64,000 bases of DNA from Levilactobacillus wangkuiensis (GCF_016861605.1 NZ_BOLM01000001.1:186001-250000); one strand, 5' to 3'. Shown: positions 1 to 9,722, numbered from the stretch's first letter. The notes: generated from the sequence alone by a model not told the origin. Made by a program: numbers and translations.

Positions 1-147
1 AAGTCTTCCGCGTTGTCGGCACCGGCGGTCTTAGCTTGTTCAAAACGCTTAACGGCAGTCCGCATAGTGCTCAATTGAGCAGAGTTACGTTCGTTAGCCT
101 TAACGTTGGTCTTGGCACGTTCGATTGCTGATTTGATAATTGGCATG
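1..147 (-). CDS. rpsT: 30S ribosomal protein S20, C-terminal end cut off by window
   Basis: The minus strand reads [20 protein letters not shown] from an ATG at 145-147, the typical start of ribosomal protein S20, a 16S rRNA-binding protein of the small subunit. A GGAGGTGAAA ribosome-binding site lies just upstream. Forty-nine codons are visible and the frame is open at base 1, so roughly the C-terminal 40% of a normal S20 (about 84 residues) lies outside. It is divergent from rpsO, which is the usual arrangement in lactobacilli. Confidence 0.95.
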
Positions 148-293
148 AAAATTTCACCTCCGAATGAGAAATCCTTTGTACCGGAAATCTTAATTTCAAC
201 GTATGTAATTATACAGAAGGCCGGGGCCGAATGCAAGACCCTGTTGCGATAAATGTAAAGTAATTTTACTTGATAGGCAATCGGGGAAAAAAC

Positions 294-322
294 TTGCACT
301 TTATCGGCAAGTCCCGTATAGT
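294..322 (+). promoter_or_regulatory. Promoter of rpsO
   Basis: TTGCAC (294-299) and TATAGT (317-322) are separated by 17 bases, close to the sigma-A consensus. The predicted start falls near 329, giving a leader of about 95 nt before rpsO. Confidence 0.7.
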
Positions 323-423
323 AGATAACTGTGCTTAAGCACAAACCTCTAACTTAGTTCGCCAGGCGGCCACCGCCGACTTACTCAGTTTGGGGCAATT
401 ATTTGAAGGGTGGTATATTTACC
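323..423 (+). promoter_or_regulatory. rpsO leader with two hairpins, possible S15 autoregulatory site
   Basis: The untranslated leader contains the perfect palindrome TGTGCTTAAGCACA (330-343) and a GGCGG-CCA-CCGCC hairpin (365-377) before the ribosome-binding site GAAGGGTGG at about 406-413. In many bacteria S15 represses its own mRNA by binding a structured leader; that this leader does the same is an inference. Confidence 0.45.
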
Positions 424-693
424 ATGGCTATTAGTCAAGCAAAGAAAAACGAAATCATCAAGCAATACGCTCGTCACGAAGGTGACACTGGTTCTACCGA
501 AGTCCAAGTCGCTGTTTTGACCGCTGATATCAACGAAATCAACGTTCATATGCAACAACACCGGAAAGACTTCCACTCACAACGTGGTTTGATGAAGAAG
601 ATTGGTCACCGTCGTAACCTTTTGGCTTACTTACGGAAGACTGATTCTCAACGTTACCGTGAATTAATCAAGAGCTTAGGCCTGCGTCGTTAA
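424..693 (+). CDS. rpsO: 30S ribosomal protein S15
   Basis: The 89-residue product starts [12 protein letters not shown] and contains the S15 core [17 protein letters not shown] and [14 protein letters not shown]15 is a primary 16S rRNA-binding protein needed for assembly of the 30S platform. The ATG at 424 is chosen because the family begins here and a GAAGGGTGG site lies about 10 bases upstream; an in-frame TTG at 403 would add seven unconserved residues. The gene is monocistronic, with its own promoter and a perfect terminator. Confidence 0.97.
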   Translation: MAISQAKKNEIIKQYARHEGDTGSTEVQVAVLTADINEINVHMQQHRKDFHSQRGLMKKIGHRRNLLAYLRKTDSQRYRELIKSLGLRR

Positions 694-706
694 TTCGTCG
701 CACCGG

Positions 707-743
707 AGTCCCTTGCCAGAAATGGCGAGGGGCTTTTTCTTTT
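707..743 (+). terminator. Intrinsic terminator of rpsO
   Basis: A 12-bp perfect stem (707-718 with 723-734) is closed by a GAAA tetraloop and followed by a run of T. Confidence 0.9.
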
Positions 744-901
744 GCCTCAACTATCATCTTAGTACTGCAAACGGTTAAAGTGTGGTAAACTGAAGAAAGT
801 TTAATCATGGACGAATCTGGGTTATTCTACCCAGCATAAAGTACTGGTGATCAATACCAGGATTGAATTAAAAACTATTGAAGATATCTTGAGGTGAACT
901 T

Positions 902-2773
902 ATGAGTGCGAAGATTAAGATTATCCCGTTTGGCGGTGTCCGCGAAAATGGGAAGAACATGTACGCCGTCGATGTTAACGGCGGAATTTATATTTTAGAT
1001 TGTGGTTTAAAATACCCGGAAAATGAATTGTTGGGGATTGACGTGGTCATTCCTGACTGGGCTTACTTACGTGAAAATAAGGATCGGATCGTGGCGGTCT
1101 TCTTGACCCACGGCCATGCCGATGCGATTGGGGCGTTACCTTACTTCTTAAGCGAATTTAACGTACCCGTCTTTGGGTCCGAAATGACGATTGCCTTAGC
1201 TAAAATTGGCGTCGAAGCTGAACCCAAAATCAAAGATTACGATGATTTTCACATTATTGATGAAAAAACGGAAATCGACTTCGGTGACGTGGTGGTTTCC
1301 TTCTTCTCAACGACCCATTCCATTCCAGAATCATTGGGAATTGATCTGAAGACTGACGAAGGCCAAATCATCTACACTGGTGACTTTAAATTTGACCAAA
1401 CCGCTAAGCCAGGCTACCAAACCGACTATGCGCGGTTAGGGAGCATTGGTCAGGCCGGGGTGCTCGCAGTCTTGAGCGACTCCGCCAACGCCGAAAATCC
1501 AGCGATGAATGCCTCGGAGCAAACGATTGCGGAAGACATTGAAGAAACTTTCCACTACAGAGATGGCCGCGTGGTCGTTGCTTGTGTGGCTTCGAACATT
1601 CTGCGGATTCAACAGGTCTTTGATGCGGCTGCTAAAACCGGACGGAAGGTCTGCCTGACCGGACAAGACCTGGAAAAAATCGTGAACACGGCGATGAAGC
1701 TGGGCAAATTGGTCTTTGACGATGATTTATTAGTCACGACCGCCCAACTGGACAGTCTGTCACCAGCCGAAACAGTTATCCTGCAAACTGGTAAGATGGG
1801 TGAACCCATCAAGGCAATTCAACGGATGGCCAACAAACAAGAAAAAGACTTAAATATCCTGGAGGGTGACTTGGTCTACATCACGACCACGCCATCCCAT
1901 GCCATGGATACGACGGTTGCACAGACCCGCGACATGATTTACCGGGCCGGTGGCGAAGTCAAGGCTATTTCAGATGACCTGAATTCATCAGGCCACGCTT
2001 ACAAACGCGACCTGCAATTAATGCTGAACCTGTTGAAGCCACAGTACCTGGTCCCAATTCAAGGGGAATACCGGTTACTGAATGCTCACGCTGAAGCGGC
2101 CCAGGAGTTGGGCATGCCCGCTGACCATATCTTTATTCTGGCCAAGGGTGACGTGTTGACCTATGACAAGGGCAACATGGGCTTAGGCGAAGGCATCGAC
2201 GTCAGCGATACCATGATTGACGGTATCGGTGTTGGTGACATCGGGAACATTGTCTTACGTGACCGGAAAGTCTTGGCCGACGACGGGATCTTTATCGCCG
2301 TGGTCACCATTGACCGCAAGAAGAAGCAAATCGTGGCGGATCCTAAGATTACCTCACGTGGCTTTGTTTACGTGAAGGCTAACAAGGACCTGATGCAAGA
2401 GAGTGGTCAAATCATCCGGAAGGCTGTTCAAAATAATTTGGACAACAAAGAGTTTGATTGGGGTCACCTCAAGCAGGATGTGCGGGAACATTTGAGTCAT
2501 TACCTCTTTGAACAAACGCACCGGCGTCCCGTGATTCTGCCCGTGATCATGGAAGTTAACCAACATCACCGGCGGAGTACCAGCAAGGCAAAGGATGGCA
2601 GTAAGGAAGAAACGCCTGCTACCCAACCCAAGCCTAAGGCTAAAAAGAAGCCAGCCAAGGCCAAAGAGACAAAACAACCAGCCAAGGCAGAAAAAACGGC
2701 GAATAAGCCACACCGTAATCGGAAACGGCATCACAGCAACAAACCGGCCGCAACGACCGACCAACAAGCTTAA
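902..2773 (+). CDS. rnjB: Ribonuclease J, J2-type (metallo-beta-lactamase/beta-CASP RNase)
   Basis: The 623-residue protein has the beta-CASP RNase layout: N-terminal metallo-beta-lactamase half, inserted beta-CASP domain (about 210-370), return of the lactamase fold with SSGHA near residue 366, then a C-terminal domain. RNase J acts as 5'-exo- and endoribonuclease in mRNA decay and rRNA processing. The metal motif at residues 70-75 reads HGHADA where RNase J1 has HGHEDH; loss of the last His is typical of J2 paralogues, which usually act with J1. After about residue 555 there is a Lys/Ala/Pro-rich basic tail. The ATG at 902 follows TTGAGGTGAACTT. The J1 partner is not in this window. Confidence 0.88.
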   Translation: MSAKIKIIPFGGVRENGKNMYAVDVNGGIYILDCGLKYPENELLGIDVVIPDWAYLRENKDRIVAVFLTHGHADAIGALPYFLSEFNVPVFGSEMTIALAKIGVEAEPKIKDYDDFHIIDEKTEIDFGDVVVSFFSTTHSIPESLGIDLKTDEGQIIYTGDFKFDQTAKPGYQTDYARLGSIGQAGVLAVLSDSANAENPAMNASEQTIAEDIEETFHYRDGRVVVACVASNILRIQQVFDAAAKTGRKVCLTGQDLEKIVNTAMKLGKLVFDDDLLVTTAQLDSLSPAETVILQTGKMGEPIKAIQRMANKQEKDLNILEGDLVYITTTPSHAMDTTVAQTRDMIYRAGGEVKAISDDLNSSGHAYKRDLQLMLNLLKPQYLVPIQGEYRLLNAHAEAAQELGMPADHIFILAKGDVLTYDKGNMGLGEGIDVSDTMIDGIGVGDIGNIVLRDRKVLADDGIFIAVVTIDRKKKQIVADPKITSRGFVYVKANKDLMQESGQIIRKAVQNNLDNKEFDWGHLKQDVREHLSHYLFEQTHRRPVILPVIMEVNQHHRRSTSKAKDGSKEETPATQPKPKAKKKPAKAKETKQPAKAEKTANKPHRNRKRHHSNKPAATTDQQA

Positions 2774-2782
2774 CTAAATGAG

Positions 2783-2816
2783 CGGGCCTCCTACCGATTC
2801 GGCAGGGGTCCGTTTT
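2783..2816 (+). terminator. Probable terminator after rnjB
   Basis: An imperfect GC-rich stem beginning CGGGCCTC and ending AGGGGTCCG is followed by TTTT. The next gene starts 38 bases later, so read-through is possible. Confidence 0.6.
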
Positions 2817-2853
2817 GAGTTGGCGATGAGATACCCCCAAAGGAGGAAGACCC

Positions 2854-3819
2854 ATGTCAAATTTTCATAGTCCGGCGGCTCGTGATGAGGCCTATCAGAA
2901 GGCCGTAGCGGCGTTTGAAAGTCGTCAGTGGTCAATCGCTAGTGACCTCTTCGAAACGCTCTATCAGGACCAACAAACGGCCAAATTAAACCGCTATGTG
3001 GTCGCCAGTCTTTACCACGACCAGAAATATCTGATGGCCGAACAATATGCGGCCGAGCAGAACAGCGTTTATTTGACGTCAGCCAAAGATTTTCAGCTCC
3101 GGCTGGACGTGGCCCTGAAGAATCAACAATTTATTTTTGCTCGTGAATTCTGTGCCCTAGCTGCAGCCGAAACTTGGCGAGCAGGGGGCCTGGCCCAAAT
3201 CGAAGCAGCCGAGGCGGCCTCAACCGAGTCCCTCGCGGCAACGCAACGGGTAATTGCCAAACAATTCTATCACCTGGGGGATGTCCCCTTTAACGAGCAA
3301 CGGGAGCGCTTGGAACATGCTCGTCAGCTGCCGCTAGCCATGTACTTGCAGGGTGTGCAGTATCTGCTGGTCGATCCCTTTTTGCACCCCTTACTGCGGG
3401 CAGACCTGCTGGAGGGCCTCATGCGGCTACACGTCGATCAGACGGTCAAACTACACTGGTTAGATGATCAGATCTACACTGTGGCCGTGAAGGAACTCCA
3501 GCCAGTGGGGACGAGCAAGGCCGCTGTGGCGTTTCAGAAATACTTGCAGGAAGATCTAGGCCAGCAAGATCCGATGCTGGCAGCCAACCTGCAGCAAACG
3601 ATTACGTTACAGCTGATGATGCTGTACCCATTCATTGATCGGACCATCACGGATCCGGTCAGTTGGGCGCAAACCATTGCGGGATTGCCCCTGACGTCCA
3701 CCGTTTCTGAAGAAATGATTAAGGAAATGCAAGACTGGCAAACCATGCTAAACCGCTTCATGGCGGAACTCTTCGATGTAATCGGGGGACAAAATCCCGA
3801 AAATCCCGAAAATGAGTGA
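2854..3819 (+). CDS. TPR-like helical-repeat protein of unknown function
   Basis: The 321-residue product is almost entirely helical. It has repeated patterns such as A-x(5)-W-x-I-A-x-D-L-F-E and YLMAEQYA spaced about 34 residues apart in the first 110 residues, as in tetratricopeptide repeats, which act as protein-docking surfaces. There is no signal peptide or membrane segment, so it is probably cytoplasmic. The ATG at 2854 follows AAAGGAGGAAGACCC. It lies between rnjB and tuf, a position commonly held by a TPR protein in lactobacilli. The partner and role are unknown. Confidence 0.75.
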   Translation: MSNFHSPAARDEAYQKAVAAFESRQWSIASDLFETLYQDQQTAKLNRYVVASLYHDQKYLMAEQYAAEQNSVYLTSAKDFQLRLDVALKNQQFIFAREFCALAAAETWRAGGLAQIEAAEAASTESLAATQRVIAKQFYHLGDVPFNEQRERLEHARQLPLAMYLQGVQYLLVDPFLHPLLRADLLEGLMRLHVDQTVKLHWLDDQIYTVAVKELQPVGTSKAAVAFQKYLQEDLGQQDPMLAANLQQTITLQLMMLYPFIDRTITDPVSWAQTIAGLPLTSTVSEEMIKEMQDWQTMLNRFMAELFDVIGGQNPENPENE

Positions 3820-3911
3820 AATTTTAGTTTACAAATAATTCTTCAGCATATATACTGGTCAAGGATTCTTTTTTGGGAGGGTTCCAGCTTTCCCTTTCTG
3901 AAAAGAAGTAG

Positions 3912-3917
3912 TATAAT
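3912..3917 (+). promoter_or_regulatory. -10 element of tuf promoter
   Basis: A perfect TATAAT lies 74 bases before the tuf start. The expected -35 position (TTTCCC at 3889-3894) is poor, so only the -10 is called with any confidence. Confidence 0.5.
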
Positions 3918-3990
3918 TTTACGCAAAGGGTAGTTTGTTTTCTTCGGAAGATAAATTGCGCTTGCGATAAAATACAGGAGGGTTTCATTA

Positions 3991-5181
3991 ATGGCTGAAA
4001 AAGAACATTATGAAAGAACTAAACCCCATGTAAATATTGGTACTATTGGCCATATTGACCATGGGAAAACGACGTTAACTGCTGCAATCACTAAGGTACT
4101 TGCTAGCAAAGGTTTAGCAAAAGCCGAAGATTACGCTGATATCGATGCTGCTCCAGAAGAACGTGAACGTGGTATCACGATCAACACCGCTCACGTTGAA
4201 TACGAAACGGAAAAGCGTCACTATGCGCATATCGATGCCCCAGGACATGCTGACTACATCAAGAACATGATCACCGGTGCTGCCCAAATGGACGGTGCTA
4301 TCTTGGTTGTTGCCGCTACTGATGGCCCTATGCCACAAACCCGTGAACACATTTTGCTTGCTCGCCAAGTGGGTGTTGAATACATCATCGTCTTCTTAAA
4401 CAAGACTGATCTTGTTGACGACGACGAACTTGTCGACTTAGTTGAAATGGAAGTTCGTGAGTTGCTTTCAGAATACGATTACCCTGGTGATGACATTCCT
4501 GTTATCCGCGGTTCTGCTTTGAAGGCTCTCGAAGGCGACGAAGAACAAGAAAAGGTTATCCTTCACTTGATGGATGTTGTTGATGATTACATCCCAACTC
4601 CAGAACGTGAAAACGACAAGCCATTCTTGATGCCAGTTGAAGACGTCTTCACGATCACTGGTCGTGGGACTGTTGCTTCTGGTCGTATCGACCGTGGGAT
4701 GGTTAAGGTTGGTGACGAAGTCGAAATCGTTGGTTTACATGACGACGTATTGAAGACGACTGTTACTGGTCTTGAAATGTTCCGTAAGACGTTGGACCTT
4801 GGTGAAGCCGGGGATAACGTTGGTGCATTGCTCCGTGGGATTAACCGTGAACAAGTTGTTCGTGGACAAGTTTTGGCTAAGCCAGGCTCGATCCAAACGC
4901 ACAAGGAGTTCAAGGGTGAAGTCTACATCTTGAGCAAAGAAGAAGGTGGCCGTCATACGCCATTCTTCTCCAACTACCGTCCACAATTCTACTTCCACAC
5001 CACTGATATCACTGGTGTTATTGAATTGCCTGATGGCGTTGAAATGGTTATGCCTGGTGACAACGTGACGTTCACTGTTGAACTGATCCAACCAGCTGCC
5101 ATTGAAAAGGGTACGAAGTTCACTGTTCGTGAAGGTGGCCACACCGTTGGTGCCGGTACCGTTACGGAAATTGACGACTAA
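3991..5181 (+). CDS. tuf: Translation elongation factor Tu
   Basis: The 396-residue EF-Tu delivers aminoacyl-tRNA to the ribosomal A site as a GTP complex. Visible motifs are the P-loop GHIDHGKT (residues 20-27), the switch I region [13 protein letters not shown] of switch II, and NKTD of the G4 motif, followed by the two beta-barrel domains ending in GTVTEIDD. The AGGAGGGTTTCATTA site precedes the ATG. Codon use is strongly biased, as expected for a very highly expressed gene. It stands alone between a TATAAT promoter and a strong terminator. Confidence 0.98.
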   Translation: MAEKEHYERTKPHVNIGTIGHIDHGKTTLTAAITKVLASKGLAKAEDYADIDAAPEERERGITINTAHVEYETEKRHYAHIDAPGHADYIKNMITGAAQMDGAILVVAATDGPMPQTREHILLARQVGVEYIIVFLNKTDLVDDDELVDLVEMEVRELLSEYDYPGDDIPVIRGSALKALEGDEEQEKVILHLMDVVDDYIPTPERENDKPFLMPVEDVFTITGRGTVASGRIDRGMVKVGDEVEIVGLHDDVLKTTVTGLEMFRKTLDLGEAGDNVGALLRGINREQVVRGQVLAKPGSIQTHKEFKGEVYILSKEEGGRHTPFFSNYRPQFYFHTTDITGVIELPDGVEMVMPGDNVTFTVELIQPAAIEKGTKFTVREGGHTVGAGTVTEIDD

Positions 5182-5208
5182 TTTTAATTAATTAGGGTAT
5201 CTGCAAGA

Positions 5209-5246
5209 GGGGTCGAAAAGTTTATCTTTTCGGTCCCTTTTGTTTT
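5209..5246 (+). terminator. Intrinsic terminator of tuf
   Basis: A 12-bp stem (5209-5220 with 5226-5237) with a TTTAT loop is followed by TTTTGTTTT. Confidence 0.9.
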
Positions 5247-5355
5247 GACCAGAAATTCAAACCCGTGTTCAGTGGTCAACGGTTTCAATTTGTGAATTTT
5301 CTGCGAAAATATGCAAAGAATCCGCGCCATTCACGGTGTTTCGGCAAAAATCATT

Positions 5356-5383
5356 TTACAATTTGGGCGCCATAAGGTACACT
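5356..5383 (+). promoter_or_regulatory. Promoter of tig
   Basis: TTACAA (5356-5361) and TACACT (5378-5383) are 16 bases apart, about 60 bases before the trigger factor start. Confidence 0.55.
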
Positions 5384-5444
5384 AATACAGTATGCAATTG
5401 CTAGAATTGTAAATAGTAATATCTTTCATTTCGGAGGGAAAATA

Positions 5445-6755
5445 ATGGCTGCAAAGTGGGAAAAAAAGGAAGCTACTAAAGGCGAACTGACCTTTGAAAT
5501 TGCTCCTGATAAGATTAAGGAAGGCTTGGACAAAGCATTCCAACAAACTAAGAAGAATTTAGCGGTTCCAGGTTTCCGTAAGGGCCGGGTTCCACGTCAA
5601 ATCTTCAACCAAATGTACGGTGAAGAAGCACTCTACCAAGACGCTTTAAACATTGTCTTGCCAGAAGCTTATGAAGCTGCTATCAAAGAAGCTGGCATCG
5701 AACCAGTCGACCAACCCCAAGTGGATGTTGAATCCATGGACAAGGGTAAGGCTTGGGTCTTAAAGGCTGACGTTACGGTTAAGCCTGACGTTAAGCTTGG
5801 TGAATACAAGGGCCTTAGCGTTACTAAGCAAAACACCCGTGTTTACCAAAAGGACATTGACGCTGAATTAGAAAAGCAACGTCAACAACAAGCTGAATTA
5901 GTCTTGAAAGAAGACGAAGCCGCTGCTAAGGGCGATACGGTTGTTATCGACTTTGACGGTTACGTTGACGGCAAGCAATTCGACGGTGGTAAGGCTGATA
6001 ACTACTCCCTGGAATTGGGCTCTAACTCCTTCATTCCTGGCTTCGAAGACCAATTAGTTGGTCACAAGGCTGGCGAAAACGTGGACGTTAAGGTTACCTT
6101 CCCTAAGGACTACCAAGCCGAAGACTTACGTGACAAGGAAGCCACTTTCAAGGTTACCATCCACGAAGTTAAGGAAAAGCAATTGCCTGACTTAGACGAT
6201 GAATTCGCTAAGGATGTTGACGAAGACGTTGACAGCTTAGAAGAATTAAAGGCTAAGACTAAAGACAACTTAAAGGAACAAAAGACGACTGCTGCTCACG
6301 AAGCCATCGAAGACGAAGCCATCAGTGAAGCTGTTGACAACGCTGAAATCGCTGAAATCCCAGCAGCTATGTTGAAGGATGACATCGATCGTCAAATGGA
6401 TCAATACCTGGCTAACATGCAACAACAAGGTATCGAACCTAAGATGTACTTCCAATTGACTGGTACGACCGAAGACGACTTGCGTAAGCAATTCACTGAC
6501 GGTGCAGACAAGCGGGTTAAGACCAACTTGGTTCTGGAAGCCGTTGTTGCAGCCGAAAAGATCGAACCTTCCGAAGACGAAGTTGCTGCTGAAGTCAAGG
6601 ACTTAGCTGCCCAATACGGTATGGAAGAAAGTGCTGTTCGCAGTGCCCTTTCAGATGACATGTTGAAGCATGATATCGCCATCAAGAGTGCCGTTGACTT
6701 AATTGCCGACTCCGCTAAGCAAGACAAGAAGAAGGATGCCGAAGACGACGAATAA
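5445..6755 (+). CDS. tig: Trigger factor, ribosome-bound chaperone and prolyl isomerase
   Basis: The 436-residue protein has the three trigger-factor parts. The N-terminal ribosome-binding domain carries the signature [12 protein letters not shown] (about residues 43-54). An FKBP-type peptidyl-prolyl isomerase domain spans about 155-245 ([19 protein letters not shown]). A helical C-terminal chaperone domain follows. It binds at the polypeptide exit tunnel and folds nascent chains. The tail after about 420 is a charged [12 protein letters not shown] run, common in lactobacilli. A GGAGGGAAAATA site precedes the ATG. The tig-clpX adjacency is classic in Firmicutes. Confidence 0.97.
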   Translation: MAAKWEKKEATKGELTFEIAPDKIKEGLDKAFQQTKKNLAVPGFRKGRVPRQIFNQMYGEEALYQDALNIVLPEAYEAAIKEAGIEPVDQPQVDVESMDKGKAWVLKADVTVKPDVKLGEYKGLSVTKQNTRVYQKDIDAELEKQRQQQAELVLKEDEAAAKGDTVVIDFDGYVDGKQFDGGKADNYSLELGSNSFIPGFEDQLVGHKAGENVDVKVTFPKDYQAEDLRDKEATFKVTIHEVKEKQLPDLDDEFAKDVDEDVDSLEELKAKTKDNLKEQKTTAAHEAIEDEAISEAVDNAEIAEIPAAMLKDDIDRQMDQYLANMQQQGIEPKMYFQLTGTTEDDLRKQFTDGADKRVKTNLVLEAVVAAEKIEPSEDEVAAEVKDLAAQYGMEESAVRSALSDDMLKHDIAIKSAVDLIADSAKQDKKKDAEDDE

Positions 6756-6773
6756 TCGTTGCCGCTAGACATG

Positions 6774-6808
6774 ACCGGGACGACAGGCGCTGTTGTTCCG
6801 GTTTTTTT
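6774..6808 (+). terminator. Intrinsic terminator of tig
   Basis: A 13-bp stem (6774-6786 with 6790-6802) with a GCG loop is followed by seven T residues. Confidence 0.9.
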
Positions 6809-6840
6809 ATATCTCAAACTTGTCATGCGAGGCAAAATAA

Positions 6841-6869
6841 TTTTCAGGTGCCGTCAACTGTGGTATAGT
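6841..6869 (+). promoter_or_regulatory. Promoter of clpX
   Basis: TTTTCA (6841-6846), a 17-base spacer and TATAGT (6864-6869) with an extended TGG just before the -10. This gives clpX its own transcript separate from tig. Confidence 0.65.
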
Positions 6870-6956
6870 ACACGATTGATGGGGAACCTGATTAGTTCGA
6901 CGGGTTTACTGAGCAAAACGAATCATTTAATTAAGGCTTAAGCCTGGAGAGAAAGG

Positions 6957-8222
6957 GTGAGTTTATTGTTTGAAAACACCGACGAAACGAATGGCCCAGT
7001 AACGTGCTCATTCTGTGGGAAATCACAAGATCAAGTAGAGAAAATTGTTGCTGGTCCAGGTGTTTACATCTGTAACGAATGCATCGACCTCTGTAAAGAG
7101 ATTGTTGATGAAGAATACAGTCAAGACGCCGCACAAGAAACCTTAGAAGTGCCCAAGCCAGCTGAAATCGTCAAGACACTTGACGACTACGTCATTGGGC
7201 AAAGCGAAGCTAAGCGGACGCTTTCAGTGGCCGTTTACAACCACTACAAGCGGGTCAATGAAATGGCGCAAGCCGACAGTGACGGCCCTGAATTGCAGAA
7301 GAGTAACATCGCTGTGATTGGACCTACTGGTTCTGGGAAGACTTACCTGGCCCAAAGCCTGGCTAAGATTTTGAACGTGCCATTTGCCATTGCCGATGCC
7401 ACGACCCTGACCGAAGCCGGTTATGTGGGTGAAGACGTTGAAAACATCCTGTTGAAGCTCTTGCAAAGCGCCGATTACGACGTTGAACGGGCTGAAAAGG
7501 GCATCATCTACATCGATGAAATTGATAAGATTGCCAAGAAGGCCGAAAACGTTTCGATTACGCGTGACGTTTCCGGTGAAGGGGTCCAACAGGCCCTGCT
7601 GAAGATTTTGGAAGGCACGATTGCCAACGTTCCGCCTCAGGGTGGTCGGAAGCATCCCCAACAAGAATTCATTCAAATTGACACGACCAACATCTTATTC
7701 ATCGTTGGTGGGGCCTTTGATGGAATTGACGGTATCGTTAAGCGACGTTTGGGTGACCAGACGATTGGTTTCGGTGCCGACACCAAGGAACAAAACGTGT
7801 TGGCCTCAGGCGATAGCTTGATGCAACACGTCATTCCAGAAGACCTCTTACAATTCGGGTTGATTCCTGAATTTATTGGTCGGTTACCAATTCTTACGGC
7901 ACTGGAAAAGCTGGACGAGAACGACTTGGTCCGGATTTTGACAGAACCTAAGAACGCGTTGGTCAAGCAATATGAAAAGTTATTGTCCTTGGACAACGTT
8001 GAGCTCAAGTTCCAACCAGCCGCCTTACGTGAAATGGCCAAGTTGGCCATCGCACGGAACACGGGTGCTCGGGGCTTGCGGTCAATCATTGAAGACGTGA
8101 TGCGCGATATCATGTTTGACCTGCCAAGTCGTAACGACGTGGCCGGGGTCGTCATTACGGCCGACACGGTTACCAACCATGCCGAACCGGAACTGATCTT
8201 GAAGGATCAAAAGGCGTCATAA
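6957..8222 (+). CDS. clpX: ATP-dependent Clp protease ATP-binding subunit ClpX
   Basis: The product (up to 421 residues) is the AAA+ unfoldase that feeds tagged proteins to ClpP. It has the N-terminal C4 zinc finger (CSFC and CNEC pairs), Walker A GPTGSGKT, Walker [10 protein letters not shown], the RKH pore loop (GGRKHP) and a C-terminal sensor 2 region. The start is ambiguous. GTG at 6957 has GGAG 7 bases upstream; TTG at 6966 has GAAAGGGTGA 5 bases upstream and would give the MFEN start common in the family. clpP is not in the window. Confidence 0.96.
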   Translation: MSLLFENTDETNGPVTCSFCGKSQDQVEKIVAGPGVYICNECIDLCKEIVDEEYSQDAAQETLEVPKPAEIVKTLDDYVIGQSEAKRTLSVAVYNHYKRVNEMAQADSDGPELQKSNIAVIGPTGSGKTYLAQSLAKILNVPFAIADATTLTEAGYVGEDVENILLKLLQSADYDVERAEKGIIYIDEIDKIAKKAENVSITRDVSGEGVQQALLKILEGTIANVPPQGGRKHPQQEFIQIDTTNILFIVGGAFDGIDGIVKRRLGDQTIGFGADTKEQNVLASGDSLMQHVIPEDLLQFGLIPEFIGRLPILTALEKLDENDLVRILTEPKNALVKQYEKLLSLDNVELKFQPAALREMAKLAIARNTGARGLRSIIEDVMRDIMFDLPSRNDVAGVVITADTVTNHAEPELILKDQKAS

Positions 8223-8236
8223 TTTTTGAGTTACCG

Positions 8237-8268
8237 GGAGTCGGGGCGAAGGCCTTGGCTCCTTTTTT
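8237..8268 (+). terminator. Intrinsic terminator of clpX
   Basis: A 10-bp stem with G-T pairs (8237-8246 with 8253-8262) is followed by six T residues. Confidence 0.8.
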
Positions 8269-8409
8269 CGTGGCACGGATTTTACAATTAAAAAAATTTC
8301 GGTGCCCGTCATGGCTGGCTTCCACGACGTCGCTTCAGAAATTTTGCGATGTGGCTAGTCGTTCTGTGTTAAAATGGTGAAAGATATTTTGGAGAGGATG
8401 GACTAACTA

Positions 8410-9006
8410 ATGGAAGTCAATCATGTGGAATTAGTCATGAGCGCGGTAGACCCCGTGCAGTACCCAACGACGGGGTACCCAGAGATTGCGCTGGTCGGTC
8501 GTTCTAACGTGGGTAAATCCTCACTAACGAACGTTCTGATCAACCGGAACTCTTATGCCCGGACGTCGAGTCAACCAGGGAAGACACAAACCCTGAACTT
8601 TTATAACGTGGAGGACCAACTCTACTTCGTTGACGTCCCCGGTTATGGCTATGCCAAGGTTTCAAAGTCAGAACGGGAAAAGTGGGGCAACATGATCGAA
8701 ACCTACCTGACCCAACGTGACCAGTTAAAAGGGGTCGTTTCCCTCGTGGATGCCCGTCACGCGCCAACTGAGGACGATGTGACCATGTATCAATGGCTGG
8801 CTTACTACGGCTTACCAACGCTGATCGTTGCCACCAAGAGTGACAAGATTGCGCGTGGCAAGTGGAACCAAGCGGTTAGCTTGATCAAGAAGACGATGGA
8901 CCTGCCTAGCGATGCGGACAACATCATCATGTTCTCGGCACCCAAGAAGATTGGGAAGGATGCCGTCTGGAACTGGATCGAGCAACAAGCCTTTGGGGAG
9001 GAATAA
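8410..9006 (+). CDS. engB: Ribosome biogenesis GTPase EngB/YsxC
   Basis: The 198-residue TRAFAC GTPase has G1 GRSNVGKSS, a conserved switch [12 protein letters not shown]3 DVPGYGYA, and G4 TKSDK. It assists late assembly of the 50S subunit and is usually essential. GGAGAGGATGG lies about 10 bases before the ATG at 8410. It sits after clpX as in other Bacilli and is 2 bases before the MazG-like gene, so the two are probably co-transcribed. Confidence 0.96.
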   Translation: MEVNHVELVMSAVDPVQYPTTGYPEIALVGRSNVGKSSLTNVLINRNSYARTSSQPGKTQTLNFYNVEDQLYFVDVPGYGYAKVSKSEREKWGNMIETYLTQRDQLKGVVSLVDARHAPTEDDVTMYQWLAYYGLPTLIVATKSDKIARGKWNQAVSLIKKTMDLPSDADNIIMFSAPKKIGKDAVWNWIEQQAFGEE

Positions 9007-9008
9007 AT

Positions 9009-9308
9009 TTGGAATTTAACGAATATCAAAAAGCTGCGAACCGGACGCTGTACGGCAACGAACAGGTCCTGACGAATTGTGCGCTGGGCCTAGCCGGCGA
9101 AACGGGCCAGGTCGTTGATTTGGTTAAAAATTACACCTTCCACGGCAAGGACCTGGATCACGACGCCATCGTCAAAGAAATGGGCGACGTGCTGTGGTAC
9201 CTGAGCCAGATTTCCCAGTGGGCCGACATCGACTTCGATGAGGTCGCTCAGGATAACATCAAGCGGCTTAACGCGCGTTATCCGCACGGGTATCAACCGA
9301 ACCACTAA
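9009..9308 (+). CDS. MazG-like nucleotide pyrophosphohydrolase family protein
   Basis: The 99-residue all-helical product matches the MazG-like/dUTPase-like fold: GLAGETGQVVDL (residues 27-38) and KEMGDVLWYL (56-65), which carry the acidic metal-binding residues E31, D37, E57 and D60. Family members hydrolyse non-canonical or alarmone NTPs to NMP and pyrophosphate. Residue 34 is Gln, where relatives usually have Glu (GEAGE), so activity is not assured. The TTG start at 9009 follows GGGGAGGAATAAA, within the engB stop region, indicating translational linkage. The substrate cannot be inferred. Confidence 0.8.
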   Translation: MEFNEYQKAANRTLYGNEQVLTNCALGLAGETGQVVDLVKNYTFHGKDLDHDAIVKEMGDVLWYLSQISQWADIDFDEVAQDNIKRLNARYPHGYQPNH

Positions 9309-9320
9309 ATTCGCGTAAAC

Positions 9321-9359
9321 AAAAAGGTCTCACGGAAAATTTTCCGCGAGACCTTTTTT
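9321..9359. terminator. Bidirectional terminator between convergent genes
   Basis: AAAAAGGTCTC-A-CGGAAAA pairs with TTTTCCG-C-GAGACCTTTTTT, giving T runs on both strands. It serves the MazG-like gene (+) and the small gene ending at 9371 (-). Confidence 0.9.
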
Positions 9360-9370
9360 GGCACAACGAC

Positions 9371-9559
9371 CTAGTCGTGTTCGTGCTTCTTTTCATGTTT
9401 GATCTGATCGTCCTTGATCAGGCCCTTACCCTTTTTGTCGTTCTTGTGTTCGTCGTTGCGCTTCAGGAACTTGTCACGCTTAACGTCGGTCGGGTCCATT
9501 TGGGCAAACTTACCGAACATGGAATCCAGGTCGTCTTGACGCTTGACTTTCAATGCCAA
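9371..9559 (-). CDS. Small charged protein resembling the SPJ_0845 family
   Basis: A TTG start at 9557-9559, six bases after the near-perfect site AAGGAGGTGG, opens a 62-residue protein beginning MALKVKRQDDLDSMFGKFAQ. The opening (hydrophobic-K-x-K/R-QDDLD-x-MF-x-x-FA) resembles small streptococcal/lactobacillar proteins named SPJ_0845, of unknown function. The C-terminal half is extremely rich in Lys, Asp and His (DKKGKGLIKDDQIKHEKKH). It has no membrane segment. An upstream in-frame extension exists, but only this start has a ribosome-binding site. Confidence 0.75.
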   Translation of the reverse strand: MALKVKRQDDLDSMFGKFAQMDPTDVKRDKFLKRNDEHKNDKKGKGLIKDDQIKHEKKHEHD

Positions 9560-9722
9560 ATCGAACCACCTCCTTGCTTTTTCAGTAATCATAGCAGAAT
9601 TCGGCGGATTTGTCATTTTTTCGGCCGCGACGGTGGTACGGGGGCTTTCGCTTGCACCAAACAAACATTCGTTTTATAATTTAAAGGCTAATCTAAACGA
9701 TAAAAAACGGGAGGGATTTTCC

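Noticed and set aside
2354-2767. Minus-strand open frames inside rnjB, tig, recJ, polC and other long genes
   Set aside because: They are antisense shadows produced by codon bias of the real genes, without start signals or recognisable motifs.
6759-6941. Open frame between tig and clpX
   Set aside because: It lies over the tig terminator and clpX promoter and has no supporting start site.
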